Shown: positions 35,898 to 44,568 of the stretch, piece by piece
How positions within the stretch are numbered: position 1 is the first letter of the stretch
Layout of the letters: the number at the start of each line of letters is the position of its first letter
Assembly: GCA_027493955.1 (NCBI GenBank)
Contig: JAOSJT010000001.1
Span: 1,785,131-1,849,130 of the forward strand
Reading direction: 5' to 3'
DNA length: 64,000 nucleotides
Origin: Bacteroidia bacterium
Lineage (GTDB): Bacteria; Bacteroidota; Ignavibacteria; SZUA-365
Position numbers and translations under genes: made by a program
The notes under the pieces: model-generated
Told to the model about the DNA's origin: nothing
The model's database searches: none
Seen by the model: the letters and a program-made list of their open reading frames with translations, nothing else

Positions 35898-36896
35898 TTA
35901 TCCGGCAGCCGTCACCGCGTCCTCGTAATCGAATCTCAGAACAACGTTTCCTTTTTTGTGACCAGCGTCGACGTAGCGGTGCGCTTCCACGATCTGCCCG
36001 ATCGGGTAGCAGCGATCAATGACGGGGCGGTATTCTCCTCGAACTGCGAGATCCGCGAGGAAACGCACATCTTCGGGGCCGCCGCTCGCAGGGCCTGCGA
36101 TGATCTTTTTCCCGCTCATCGCGGAGAGCCACGGCGCGGAGAGCATTTGCGGGAGTCCGGCGAGCACCAGGAGAAGACGGCCCCCATCCTTCAAAGAGCC
36201 CTTGCATCGCGAGAACGGGGCTGTCCCGACCGTATCAACAATCACGTCATAACGCTCACCATTCCGTGTGAAATCCTCCCGGCTGTAGTCAATGATCTGC
36301 CGCGCACCAAGGGTTCGTACCATTTCGCCGTTGGAGGAACTGCACACGCCGGTGACGTCCGCTCCGAAATACCTCGCAAGTTGCACCATGGCCGTGCCCA
36401 CCCCTCCGGAGGCGCCGTTGATGAGCACTGTTTCGCCGTCCCGGAGTTTCGCCTTTCTCAAGAAGTGCAACGCCGTCGTACCGCCGAAGCAGAGCGCGGC
36501 GGCTTCCTCGAAACCGAGATTGGGTGGTTTGTGTGCCACAGCGCCATTTTCCGGCATGCATTTGTACTCCGCATAACACCCCATGGCGGTATCGCTGAAG
36601 GCGACAACGCGGTCACCGGGAGCGAAGGTGCGCACGCTCCCACCCACGGACTCGATTACGCCCGCCAGTTCCATCCCTGCTATGGGTTGTCTTGGTTTTG
36701 ATACGCCGAGTGCCAGGCGCATGAGCAGCGTGAAGCCGACCGGCACATCGAGGCTACGTACCCTCCGATCGCCGGAGGTGACTGTGACCACGTATGTCTT
36801 TATCTGGATTTCATTGTCCTTGGGCATGGGTTTTTCGACGTCCTTCCACCGAAGGACCTCGGGCGGCCCGTAGTGTTCATACACAATGGCTTTCAT
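35898..36896 (-). CDS. NAD(P)H quinone oxidoreductase-like MDR enzyme
   Basis: 332 aa, zinc-independent medium-chain dehydrogenase/reductase. An N-terminal GroES-like domain starts MKAIVYEHYGPPEVL, PGDRVVAF follows at 93-100, and the Rossmann nucleotide motif GASGGVGT is at 161-168. It is full length for the family (about 320-340 aa). It reduces quinones or enones with NADPH in the cytoplasm; the substrate is unknown. Its ATG overlaps the stop of the alpha/beta hydrolase (ATGA), so it is the last gene of the nuclease-caspase-hydrolase operon. That may be functional or a chance promoter capture. Confidence 0.88.
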   Translation of the reverse strand: MKAIVYEHYGPPEVLRWKDVEKPMPKDNEIQIKTYVVTVTSGDRRVRSLDVPVGFTLLMRLALGVSKPRQPIAGMELAGVIESVGGSVRTFAPGDRVVAFSDTAMGCYAEYKCMPENGAVAHKPPNLGFEEAAALCFGGTTALHFLRKAKLRDGETVLINGASGGVGTAMVQLARYFGADVTGVCSSSNGEMVRTLGARQIIDYSREDFTRNGERYDVIVDTVGTAPFSRCKGSLKDGGRLLLVLAGLPQMLSAPWLSAMSGKKIIAGPASGGPEDVRFLADLAVRGEYRPVIDRCYPIGQIVEAHRYVDAGHKKGNVVLRFDYEDAVTAAG

Positions 36897-37819
36897 GGGG
36901 TGCGATTAAGAAGATTCGATCCGGTACTGCTTATGGGTTGAGTGGTAGCTTGCACCGACGCCAATGCGGCATAGATGTGCTTTGCAACAATAGCGTTGTC
37001 AAGGTAACCAGTGATACCGTGTCTGTTCGGTGTATGGTTATCCACGTCGGTCTTGTTTTGAATCGCCGGAAAGACATCGAAATTGTTGGTATCGAGCGGA
37101 TGTAATGCCACGACATCTCGCTTATCCATCGCATTAAACCAATGCTGGACACAAGCAGGCATGGTGAGAGGTACATCCAATTTTCTTTTGATAGCATTCA
37201 GTCCAAGCGGTGAGCCAAGAGTGACATATTGTCTCACCCCCACCGAGGCTGACGAATTACGCAGGACGTTGTAGGAGACAACGGATCCGAGTGAGTGGCC
37301 GACAACGACGCAAGGACCATCGGGCATTGATGCAGACACGATCCCGTCAATCGCTTTGCGTACCGATCTGTTTGTCAAATACACATAGACGTCTCGCGTA
37401 AAGACATCGATCGCTACTTCGCCCAAAGGGGTTTTATCCAGAGCCGAGAGTATTGATTGCACCCATTCCCAATTCAGTGGTCCCTTTTCCTGATAGGTGC
37501 CTGAGAAATGTGATTGAATCTCCGCATCGCTCACACCCGCGCCCTGAGCAATTTCATATAACAGTTCGCCCCTGAAAGCGGCTTCCGCCGAGTCCGGTGC
37601 GGCGCCACGCAATAGCACATCCGAAACCAGCGGAGCGTCGAGCTCCTGCAGTAATTCATCCAATCGATCTCCATAATACGGGAAAATAACCTCAACGCCC
37701 TGCTGCAGTTTCAGATTGGATTTCTCGAGGCCGGCAGTCAACGCATGAACCCACTCCTGCTGTAGTTGTGCCGGATCCTTTCCTTGTTGCGCGCGACCGT
37801 GGACAAAAACGAGTTTCAC
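36893..37819 (-). CDS. Cytoplasmic alpha/beta hydrolase
   Basis: 308 aa. An oxyanion-type LVFVHGRAQQGKD at the N-terminus and the nucleophile elbow GHSLG at 174-178 (Ser176), followed by a late His in DNHTPNRHGITG, give the catalytic triad of the lipase/esterase fold. No signal peptide, so it acts inside the cell; the family includes phospholipase-like and acyl hydrolases. Its start overlaps the caspase-like gene stop (ATGA) and its stop overlaps the MDR gene start (ATGA). Strict coupling to a protease and a nuclease suggests a conflict-system effector, which is an inference. Confidence 0.85.
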   Translation of the reverse strand: MKLVFVHGRAQQGKDPAQLQQEWVHALTAGLEKSNLKLQQGVEVIFPYYGDRLDELLQELDAPLVSDVLLRGAAPDSAEAAFRGELLYEIAQGAGVSDAEIQSHFSGTYQEKGPLNWEWVQSILSALDKTPLGEVAIDVFTRDVYVYLTNRSVRKAIDGIVSASMPDGPCVVVGHSLGSVVSYNVLRNSSASVGVRQYVTLGSPLGLNAIKRKLDVPLTMPACVQHWFNAMDKRDVVALHPLDTNNFDVFPAIQNKTDVDNHTPNRHGITGYLDNAIVAKHIYAALASVQATTQPISSTGSNLLNRTP

Positions 37820-39576
37820 AGGACACCTCCTTCTTCAATATGCGACCACAATATCGAAGCGCCTTTTTCTCCAAATGTTGTCCATAGTCCCGGACGCAGA
37901 TGCTCGCGGGCACGCCGCACAACCGCCGGCAACCAGACTTCACTTACATCAACAAAAGCCCACCCTTGTGTCAGCATGGGACAAAATGGAGCGATTTTTG
38001 AGAGACGCTCACTGTTTATCGCCGGGGCATCCAGCTTGGCGCAAAGCATGGCTACATCGAACAGAACTGGAACGGACTCGCGACTCATATATTCGAACAC
38101 GGACTTTATTCCCTGGAAATCGCCTGCTTGCGCGTACGCATAGGCCGAATGCAGCCCGAGGGTCGGATCGATAGCCTTCAGCATGCGCAGGTAATCTGCT
38201 CCCGCCGCTGCCTCCACGGTACTCTCAAATCGAAATGCGCCATTTCGCGCGGCGACGGATACAAATGCTCGCCTTTGTTCAACCTCATGAGCGAAGTGTT
38301 CATATTCGGAATAATGTTCCGTATTTCGACTTGGAAGATAGTTTACTGTGACAACTCTCCCTTCCTCGACTACCACCGTGCCGATATATCCGGGCAGTAC
38401 CGCGAGAGGAATTACGAGGCCACCGGTAATTTGCATGAGGGTGGACCTTGATCGAATGCCGTCTTCATCACTGTGAACCCTAATCTGAAAGGCCCCGTTC
38501 TCTTGAAAAACATCACACCCGGAGTCCGTAACAACAGCTCGTTCCACAGCAGTACCAAGCACACTGAATCCTGTTCGGGTTTCGAAGCTTTCCCGACCCT
38601 TTGCGTCCATCAACCGATGTATTGCGCCAGCCATCCCAGATTGCTCCGCGAACGCTCGCGCGTGGTGTGAAAGAGAGGTATCGTGTATTCGTCCCTGGAA
38701 AAACTGTGTTTCTTTGAGACTCCGCACAACGTCTCCGAATCTGACCTGGTCTGGCTGATCGGTCCGCGCGGTTCTGGGGGAGGTTGCAGAACTCGGGCGC
38801 GCGAACTCCGCCAAATAGTTCGGTGGATGAGACTCAACTCTGATATCGGGATCTTGCTGAAGCCTGATATGTACGCTCGCCGCAGCGTCGGGTACTTCCT
38901 GTTCGAGGTAGGGTTTTAGCTCCCAGCTCGGCACCACCCACTTTTCCTCATTCACGAGTGGTGGGGCAATGTTCACGATAACGTCGGGGACATGGCCAAG
39001 TAATCCCTTGAGAAGACAATCGGTAAAAATACCGCGATAGTTTTCTGTCGCATCTACCGCTGAAACTTCCATGGCGGGGTCGCCCGGCAGCGTTGCGTAA
39101 AACACATCAACAGCAGGTCTGGGAGCTTTCGGCGATTCGTTCGGAAAGATCACACCACCCTGAATCTGACTGAGACGTGAAGTATTCGGCAGGGACCGAC
39201 ATGCATCGGAGATTACCACCACATGGGGAATGCCGACATTTCTTGCCAGCCATATTGAGCCAGGTACATTTACCGCGTCATCCGGATCATCGGGTGCCCC
39301 GGATAGCAGCCACAGTTCGTAGTCAGGGCCTCGAAGGATGCCGTGACCCGAAAAATACACAATCAGTTGGTTGAAAGTCCTCTGGCGGACATAGTGCCGT
39401 ATGGCATTTTTTATATCGCCAAGCGACACACTTTCGTTCTCGTCTGTAAGAAGGGATACATTTATACCTTGCGCCGTGGCCCATGCAGCGAACTGCTGAG
39501 CTCCGGACACAGCCGCTTGCAGGACGGGCATATCACCAGTCTTATTCACCCCGATTACGACAGCACATCTATTCAT
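37816..39576 (-). CDS. Caspase-like (peptidase C14) protease with long C-terminal region
   Basis: 586 aa. The catalytic dyad is plain: H78 in VYFSGHG and C126 in VISDACRS. An N-terminal CAVVIGVNKTGDMPVL begins the caspase/metacaspase fold, which spans about residues 1-250. The remaining 330 residues hold no family I can name; around 450-520 they have TPR-like helices (DYLRMLKAIDPTLGLHSAYAYAQAGDF). No signal peptide, so it is cytoplasmic. AAGGA precedes the ATG. It lies 90 bases after the NUC endonuclease gene and overlaps the hydrolase gene by four. Bacterial caspase-like proteases often act as suicide effectors or activators of a partner toxin. Confidence 0.88.
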   Translation of the reverse strand: MNRCAVVIGVNKTGDMPVLQAAVSGAQQFAAWATAQGINVSLLTDENESVSLGDIKNAIRHYVRQRTFNQLIVYFSGHGILRGPDYELWLLSGAPDDPDDAVNVPGSIWLARNVGIPHVVVISDACRSLPNTSRLSQIQGGVIFPNESPKAPRPAVDVFYATLPGDPAMEVSAVDATENYRGIFTDCLLKGLLGHVPDVIVNIAPPLVNEEKWVVPSWELKPYLEQEVPDAAASVHIRLQQDPDIRVESHPPNYLAEFARPSSATSPRTARTDQPDQVRFGDVVRSLKETQFFQGRIHDTSLSHHARAFAEQSGMAGAIHRLMDAKGRESFETRTGFSVLGTAVERAVVTDSGCDVFQENGAFQIRVHSDEDGIRSRSTLMQITGGLVIPLAVLPGYIGTVVVEEGRVVTVNYLPSRNTEHYSEYEHFAHEVEQRRAFVSVAARNGAFRFESTVEAAAGADYLRMLKAIDPTLGLHSAYAYAQAGDFQGIKSVFEYMSRESVPVLFDVAMLCAKLDAPAINSERLSKIAPFCPMLTQGWAFVDVSEVWLPAVVRRAREHLRPGLWTTFGEKGASILWSHIEEGGVL

Positions 39577-39666
39577 TTCGAGTTCCTTGTGTTACAGGTT
39601 GAGAAGGGATGACAATCCGGTTAACGCGGTGACGCGGCTTCTGAAACCGAATGTCCAGAACGCCCA

Positions 39667-40407
39667 TTATTCAGCCAGCGTCCACATTTTTCCCGGCTTC
39701 TTTTTCTGATCGTGCAAGTCGGGGCCGGCGACACGGTCCCAAAAGCGTCCACCAACCTTTTGTTCCGCGTCATACGTTACTACAAGGTAATCCTCCAGTT
39801 TGCCGTTGAGCGCAGTGTTTTCCATCTCGAAAGTCCAGAGCTTCAGACGTCCGCGGTTATCTTCGGCCAGAATGCTCTTCACGAAAGCGTGTGGAACGGG
39901 CACATCAATGCCATACTTGTCATTCTTGTCTCCTATTGTCTCTACCTTTCGATCAAAATAAAAAACCGGAGCGGTCAGGACGTACGTTTCCAGCACATTC
40001 TTCTGATCGTTCAGCTGGCGTACCGCTTCCTCGAGAACACGCCAGAGACCACGGTTGAGATCCGGGTGCTGTGGCGACATATTGGACAGGAGAAAGGTCT
40101 CGCTATTCTGAACCTCCAGCTCCGCATGATTAGCACTCCCGACAAGGTGGCCACGATCATACCCCGAACCCGTATAGGCCCCAAGCCCGGCCCGAAATCT
40201 TCGTGGAATCCGAATATCGGCGCGGAAATTATTACTTCGCTCGACCTGCCATCCAAACGGCGCATTGGGATTGACAATTTCCAGTACCCATTTTGCTTGC
40301 CTGAAGTACCAAGAGTAACCGATGGTAAAAAATCGTCCAGTCAGAATCTCATCGCAGACTGGTGCACCATAGCGGAGTTCTCGTTGAATCTGAAATGGAT
40401 TGTTCAT
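39667..40407 (-). CDS. NUC-family DNA/RNA non-specific endonuclease, no signal peptide
   Basis: 246 aa, beta-beta-alpha-metal nuclease of the NucA/EndoG family. The DRGH motif is at residues 84-87 (catalytic His87), with FLLSNMSPQ then N118 in NRGLW as the metal ligand. Most bacterial relatives are secreted; here residues 1-30 (MNNPFQIQRELRYG...) are not a signal peptide, so the enzyme would be active on host DNA or RNA in the cytoplasm. AAAGGAG stands just before the ATG. It is the first gene of a minus-strand unit with a caspase-like protease, which could process or gate it. Confidence 0.9.
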   Translation of the reverse strand: MNNPFQIQRELRYGAPVCDEILTGRFFTIGYSWYFRQAKWVLEIVNPNAPFGWQVERSNNFRADIRIPRRFRAGLGAYTGSGYDRGHLVGSANHAELEVQNSETFLLSNMSPQHPDLNRGLWRVLEEAVRQLNDQKNVLETYVLTAPVFYFDRKVETIGDKNDKYGIDVPVPHAFVKSILAEDNRGRLKLWTFEMENTALNGKLEDYLVVTYDAEQKVGGRFWDRVAGPDLHDQKKKPGKMWTLAE

Positions 40408-40930
40408 ACCACTCTCCTTTTTCGTATCGTTATATATGCTTCAAGACGACCGATGTGATTACTTTCCTGCTTCTCCAGAGCGTCATCCATTTCTGACTTG
40501 AGAGGAAGGGGCCACCTTGGAAAACCTTGCGCAAAACCACTCCATCCGGTATGTCATTTCCGTATGTTACCAAATCGCAGCGATACGCATATCGTACACC
40601 GCACCGCGAACTATTTCACCGGCACAGTACGCAAGGTGTAGGCACTGTCGTTACCACCGCGCCGGGTAGTGTGAACGTGGACTATTCCTCGTCGCAATGG
40701 CAGCCCGTCATGAGCATGATATCGGCTCTGACGCATAAACGGCACTCCTGGGTCCAAAGCAATGCCTGGTTGCTTATGGACGTCGTCTATTCCGGACGCT
40801 CGTCTTTGTTATTGCATCGTGACATTGAAGCGAGTCCCCTCGTGCGCTTTCCATCGCTTCGTCCCGCCATGACGCGCGATGTGTGGCACCGATAGGAAGA
40901 GCTGCGTGCACGATGCAATGGCATGCGTAT
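40408..40930. other. Intergenic region upstream of the nuclease operon and CRISPR
   Basis: About 520 bp with no gene that I can support. It should contain the promoter of the minus-strand nuclease operon, but no clear consensus was found. The small open frames crossing it lack any family pattern. Confidence 0.5.
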
Positions 40931-41078
40931 GACGATGCATATAGCTTGCGTGTATCCAGATATAATTAGGAGGAACTTACGCAAAGGAAAAACAAAAGTC
41001 AAACATACCCGAGTTTTATTGTAAATTGCTCGCAACCCCTGCAACCGGGCAAGCGCCGCCCTCTGCGCGTACACATTC
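40931..41078 (+). promoter_or_regulatory. CRISPR leader
   Basis: An A/T-rich stretch (AAAGGAAAAACAAAAGTCAAAC near 40984-41006, then GTTTTATTGTAAATTG) lies directly upstream of the first intact repeat. It is conserved in an orphan copy at 33661. A leader carries the promoter and the integration-guiding sites for new spacers. Confidence 0.65.
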
Positions 41079-41229
41079 GTATTCCCCGCACGCGCGGGGA
41101 TGAACCGATAGATCTGCTCAAAATAGAACACGTTCAAGCGTATTCCCCGCACGCGCGGGGATGAACCGCAGGCCATCGTGCCGGATTCGTCCGGAGATTA
41201 GTATCCCCCGCACGCGCGGGGATGAACAT
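41079..41229 (+). CRISPR. Type I-E-like mini-array: 3 repeats, 2 spacers
   Basis: Repeats of 29 bp at 41079-41107, 41140-41168 and 41201-41229; spacers of exactly 32 bp at 41108-41139 and 41169-41200. The repeat (GTATTCCCCGCACGCGCGGG then GATGAACCG) has the type I-E length, hairpin and terminal GATGAACCG-type end. The last copy is degenerate (T to C at its fifth base, and ATT replacing the terminal CCG), as expected at the trailer end. No cas gene lies in the window. Confidence 0.93.
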
Positions 41230-41270
41230 TTTGCGCGCACTGCTTGACGAGTGCGTCACTCCGTACTCAT

Positions 41271-41359
41271 CATCCGTGATGATCCGTTTTCAATCCGCGA
41301 AATCCGTGTACTCATTAGTACGCGAATTCGTGCGCGGACTACGCGGATCGGCACGGATA
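41271..41359. repeat. Intergenic CCGCGAAATCCG-type repeat, first copy
   Basis: Two blocks at 41271-41310 (CATCCGTGATGATCCG...ATCCGCGAAATCCGTGTAC) and 41319-41359 (ACGCGAATTCGTGCGCGGA...) recur at 42187-42225 and 42085-42125, on the other side of the methyltransferase gene and in swapped order. They are short internally repetitive intergenic elements, not coding. Confidence 0.7.
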
Positions 41360-41428
41360 CTTACGGGTGCATGGACTTTCAGCATCTTTTTTCCGATGTT
41401 TCATTTTTTACCCGGAGATGCACAGTCC

Positions 41429-42061
41429 ATGCCAGGCATTGACCTCGACGAAATCTATCGCACCCTCGCGCCGGAGGATATTCCCTGGAACAGACCCGCG
41501 CTGCCGGAGCCGCTGGTGGAATTACTGGACGGCGGGGTGGTCTCACCGTGCCGGGCCGTGGAATTCGGCTGCGGCCTCGGGAATCACGCCATCGCGATGG
41601 CGCGGCGGGGCTTCGAGGTGACGGGCGTGGACCTCTCCCCCACCGCTGTCGGCATGGCGCGAGAGCATGCCGCGGCCGCGGGTGTGCGTGTGCGCTTCCT
41701 CGCGGCGGATGTGACGGCGGAGCTCGACGAACTGCACGGGGACTTCGCTTTCGGCTGGGACTGGGAGATGCTGCATCACCTTTTCCCCGAACAGCGGCTT
41801 CGCTATGTCACGAATCTCGCGCGGCTGCTCGCACCCGGAGCACTGCATCTCAGCGTGTGTTTCAGTGAACACGATCCGATGTTCGGAAGCGGCAAACAGC
41901 GCAGCACTCCGATAGGTACGGTGCTGTATTTCAGCTCGGAGAAGGAAATTCGCGAACTGTTCGAGACGGCATTCGACATCGTGACGTTGGGAGAGATCGC
42001 CATTCACGGCACACATGGCGATCATCGCGCGGTACGGGCGCTCCTGCGAAAACCGGCCTGA
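41429..42061 (+). CDS. Class I SAM-dependent methyltransferase
   Basis: 210 aa from the ATG at 41429, with GGAG about 11 bases upstream. Motif I is VEFGCGLGNHA at residues 44-54 and the acidic ribose-binding residue is in VTGVDLS (66-70). The frame stays open back into the last CRISPR repeat (41222), but that part encodes repeat DNA and is not a plausible N-terminus; an ATG at 41396 is the alternative. It resembles small-molecule (thiopurine- or tellurite-type) methyltransferases; the substrate is not readable. It is flanked on both sides by the same intergenic repeats. Confidence 0.85.
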   Translation: MPGIDLDEIYRTLAPEDIPWNRPALPEPLVELLDGGVVSPCRAVEFGCGLGNHAIAMARRGFEVTGVDLSPTAVGMAREHAAAAGVRVRFLAADVTAELDELHGDFAFGWDWEMLHHLFPEQRLRYVTNLARLLAPGALHLSVCFSEHDPMFGSGKQRSTPIGTVLYFSSEKEIRELFETAFDIVTLGEIAIHGTHGDHRAVRALLRKPA

Positions 42062-42084
42062 AAGAAACCGCTGAAAAACCGGGA

Positions 42085-42225
42085 TACGAATTCGTGCGCG
42101 GATCACACGGATTGAGGCGGATTATCGCGGAGGGAGCTTCGAGGGGAGCTATCCGAAAAGCTGCCGGATACAGACCTCGAAAATATCATCCGTGACAATC
42201 CGTTCTCATCCGCGAAATCCGCGTA
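42085..42225. repeat. Intergenic CCGCGAAATCCG-type repeat, second copy
   Basis: 42085-42125 (TACGAATTCGTGCGCGGATC...) matches 41319-41359, and 42187-42225 (ATCCGTGACAATCCGT..., ATCCGCGAAATCCGCGTAC) matches 41271-41310. It lies between the methyltransferase stop and the reductase stop, a convergent intergenic position. Confidence 0.7.
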
Positions 42226-42244
42226 CGAATTCTCATCGGGCGAA

Positions 42245-42874
42245 TCACCCTTCCAGCAGGCCCCAGGCAAGACGGGGTTGATGGCGGTCGCGACGGACCA
42301 TGGTGATCCAGAGCAGCGCGAGATGCTCCAAATGCAGGGCCTGTGCGAGCGGTCCTACATCTTTGGCCGCGAAGCCCAGTGTTTCCGCCAGCGTCGCAAC
42401 CATCCCTTTCGCTTCCGCATCGTTGCCGGCTATCGGCATCATGGGGCGCTGAGCGGCGGTGGGAAAAGCGCTGTCTGCGAGCAACTCGACGCCGTATACG
42501 GAAAAGGCCTTGACCACGCGGGCATCGGGGGCGGCCTCCTGCACCACTTCAGCACCGGAGCGTGTGCCGCCCAATCCGTGCGTGAGGCCTGCGCCTACCG
42601 GATTGGTGCAGTCCACCAGCGGTTTACCGTGAAAGTGCAGTCCCTCGAGCACGGTCGCCACCGCGCGGAAAGGCGTGGCAAGAAATACCACCTCCGCCGC
42701 CGGAAGCGCTTCGCGCACGGGCAGAACGCGCAAGGACGGATTGCCTCGCAACGCTGCGCGTACGCTTTCCGATTCCGCGTTGTCGTGCGCGACCAGTATC
42801 TCGTGTCCTTCTTTCTGCAGTCTGTCGGCCAGCGCGAAGCCGACGTTGCCGATACCAATGAATGCGAGTGTCAT
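42245..42874 (-). CDS. F420/NADP oxidoreductase-family reductase
   Basis: 209 aa Rossmann protein. GIGNVG at residues 7-12 binds the dinucleotide, followed by FLATPF and VDCTNPVGAGLTHGLGG, typical of the NADP oxidoreductase, coenzyme F420-dependent family (Npd-like). Many bacterial members do not use F420, and no F420 biosynthesis gene is in view. AAGGAG stands about nine bases before the ATG. Monocistronic. Confidence 0.85.
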   Translation of the reverse strand: MTLAFIGIGNVGFALADRLQKEGHEILVAHDNAESESVRAALRGNPSLRVLPVREALPAAEVVFLATPFRAVATVLEGLHFHGKPLVDCTNPVGAGLTHGLGGTRSGAEVVQEAAPDARVVKAFSVYGVELLADSAFPTAAQRPMMPIAGNDAEAKGMVATLAETLGFAAKDVGPLAQALHLEHLALLWITMVRRDRHQPRLAWGLLEG

Positions 42875-42935
42875 CGTCGGGGAACTCCTTATTTTAATCT
42901 GTTTTCAGAGTCGTATTTCCTGTATAATCACGCCG

Positions 42936-43589
42936 TCAGAACTGATAGCGCACGAATACGCCGGTCTGGCCGCTGCCGCTGAGCGTGCCCCTTCCGCGCT
43001 GCTGATAATCGGCTCCGACGCCGAACGCCACCTCCCGCCACTGTGCGCCGAGACGCACACGCTGCGTGAACGCGCGCGCCGACCGTCCATCCGTCGGAAA
43101 CACGTTCAGCAGCTCCAATTGCGTGTATATGCTCCAGCGCTCCGTCAGCGGAGGGGTCCATCGCGCCAGGAGATACGCATCAAGGTCCGGTCGCCCCTGG
43201 ATTTCCGTCACGAACCAGGAAAACACCGTCCAGCGTTTCGCAACCCGCGCGTATTGCAGACCGCTTTTCACCTGTGCTCCGGACGAGAAGAGTTGTCCGA
43301 TCGCCACCGGGGCGAATCCGCCGAGTGCGGAGGGATTCCAGGAAACGGCTTCGGTGAATCCGAACTGCGGGAGACGCGTGCCGGTGGTCATACGATGGTC
43401 GAGTATCGCACGGTTTCGATTAAAAAACAACCAGTCGGAATTCTCTCCTTCCGCTGTCCGGAAAAAGCGAAAGAACAGCACATCCACCGAGGTGCGGTCG
43501 GGTCCGGAGAAGACCTCGACCGGCACCTGGGCGAGTGCGCAGAGCTGCGGCAGCAGCGTCGCGAGAAGCACAAGAAGTGCGCGCCTCAT
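42936..43589 (-). CDS. Outer-membrane beta-barrel protein
   Basis: 217 aa. The signal peptide MRRALLVLLATLLPQLCALAQ ends near residue 21. The rest alternates polar and hydrophobic residues and ends in an aromatic residue (VFVRYQF), as outer-membrane barrels do. It resembles DUF2490-type proteins. Its ATG overlaps the stop of the DJ-1 family gene (ATGA), so the two are co-translated. Function unknown. Confidence 0.7.
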   Translation of the reverse strand: MRRALLVLLATLLPQLCALAQVPVEVFSGPDRTSVDVLFFRFFRTAEGENSDWLFFNRNRAILDHRMTTGTRLPQFGFTEAVSWNPSALGGFAPVAIGQLFSSGAQVKSGLQYARVAKRWTVFSWFVTEIQGRPDLDAYLLARWTPPLTERWSIYTQLELLNVFPTDGRSARAFTQRVRLGAQWREVAFGVGADYQQRGRGTLSGSGQTGVFVRYQF

Positions 43590-44431
43590 TTCCCTATCGC
43601 GTCGACGAGCAGGCGCGCCGCGGCCGCCCCGCTGTTCTGCTGCTGACCAGTGATGAGATTGCCGTCGCGAATCGCGTAAGACGAAAAGGGTGCGGCGACC
43701 TTGAAGACAGTACCAGGGATTTTCCGCGCTTCATCCTCTATACGGTACGGCTGCAAGCGCTGTCCGACCGCCTTGTCCGCATAATCCTCTTCCGCGTTCG
43801 CGAAGCCGGTCCAGGTTTTTCCTTTCACCAGCAACTCGCCGTTCGCTTTCCGCGCTTCGAGCAGCAACGTGGTGGAGTGACAGACCGCCGCGGCGGGTTT
43901 GCCGCTTTCATAGAAGCTGACAAAGAGTTTCTGAAGCTCCGTGTTGCCCTTAAAGGTGTACATGGGGCCCTGCCCGCCCACGAGAAAGATTGCGGCGTAG
44001 TCGCGCGAAGACAACTCGGTCAGTTTGCGCGTACGCGCGAGCATATCGTTGAAGCTTTTCTGCTGCAGATAACCGAGCGAGATGACATCGTGCGCGGAGT
44101 AGCCGCTCGGATCGAGAGGATTGGAATAGGCGTCCATCTCCAGCTTGCCGCCCTGGGTGGAAACCAGTTCCACCTCATAGCCGGCTTCCTGAAACACATG
44201 CAGCGGATGCGTCAATTCGGCGGCCCAGAACCCGATGGGCCAACCGGTTTGTTCCGACACGGCGGGGCTGCTGGCGACCATGAGTATTTTCCCCTTCGAC
44301 GGCATCCCGTGCGCATGCACGTAGTGCTCGAGTTCGACCACGCCCTTGCCGGATTTGTTGCTCTTTCCCTGGGCATGAAGTCCCGCCGCCATCAGCGTGA
44401 GGGCAATAGTTGCGATTGCGAACGTTTTCAT
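43586..44431 (-). CDS. Exported DJ-1/PfpI (Hsp31-like) family protein
   Basis: 281 aa from the ATG at 44431, where a signal peptide (MKTFAIATIALTLMAAGLHAQ) begins. The 49 extra codons upstream lie in the divergent promoter region and are unlikely. E72 in GFWAAELTHP and the nucleophile C184-H185 in AAAVCHSTT give the DJ-1/Hsp31 catalytic set, used for glyoxalase or deglycase-like activity on carbonyls. It is followed by an overlapping barrel protein gene. The divergent HxlR-type regulator on the other side probably controls it. Confidence 0.88.
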   Translation of the reverse strand: MKTFAIATIALTLMAAGLHAQGKSNKSGKGVVELEHYVHAHGMPSKGKILMVASSPAVSEQTGWPIGFWAAELTHPLHVFQEAGYEVELVSTQGGKLEMDAYSNPLDPSGYSAHDVISLGYLQQKSFNDMLARTRKLTELSSRDYAAIFLVGGQGPMYTFKGNTELQKLFVSFYESGKPAAAVCHSTTLLLEARKANGELLVKGKTWTGFANAEEDYADKAVGQRLQPYRIEDEARKIPGTVFKVAAPFSSYAIRDGNLITGQQQNSGAAAARLLVDAIGK

Positions 44432-44568
44432 CTTTCTGTCCTGTTGTTGTATATAGTTGCGTTCTGCGTGTTCAAAGATATCGCCCGCGCATCCGGCGGC
44501 GGAAGTATGTACGACGAAGTAGGTAACGCACTTTTTTGTAGGTTTGTAAAAACAGCAGGTGTCGCGCC

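Noticed and set aside
41222-41428. N-terminal extension of the methyltransferase
   Set aside because: It starts inside the last CRISPR repeat and encodes intergenic repeats; the family fold begins after 41429.
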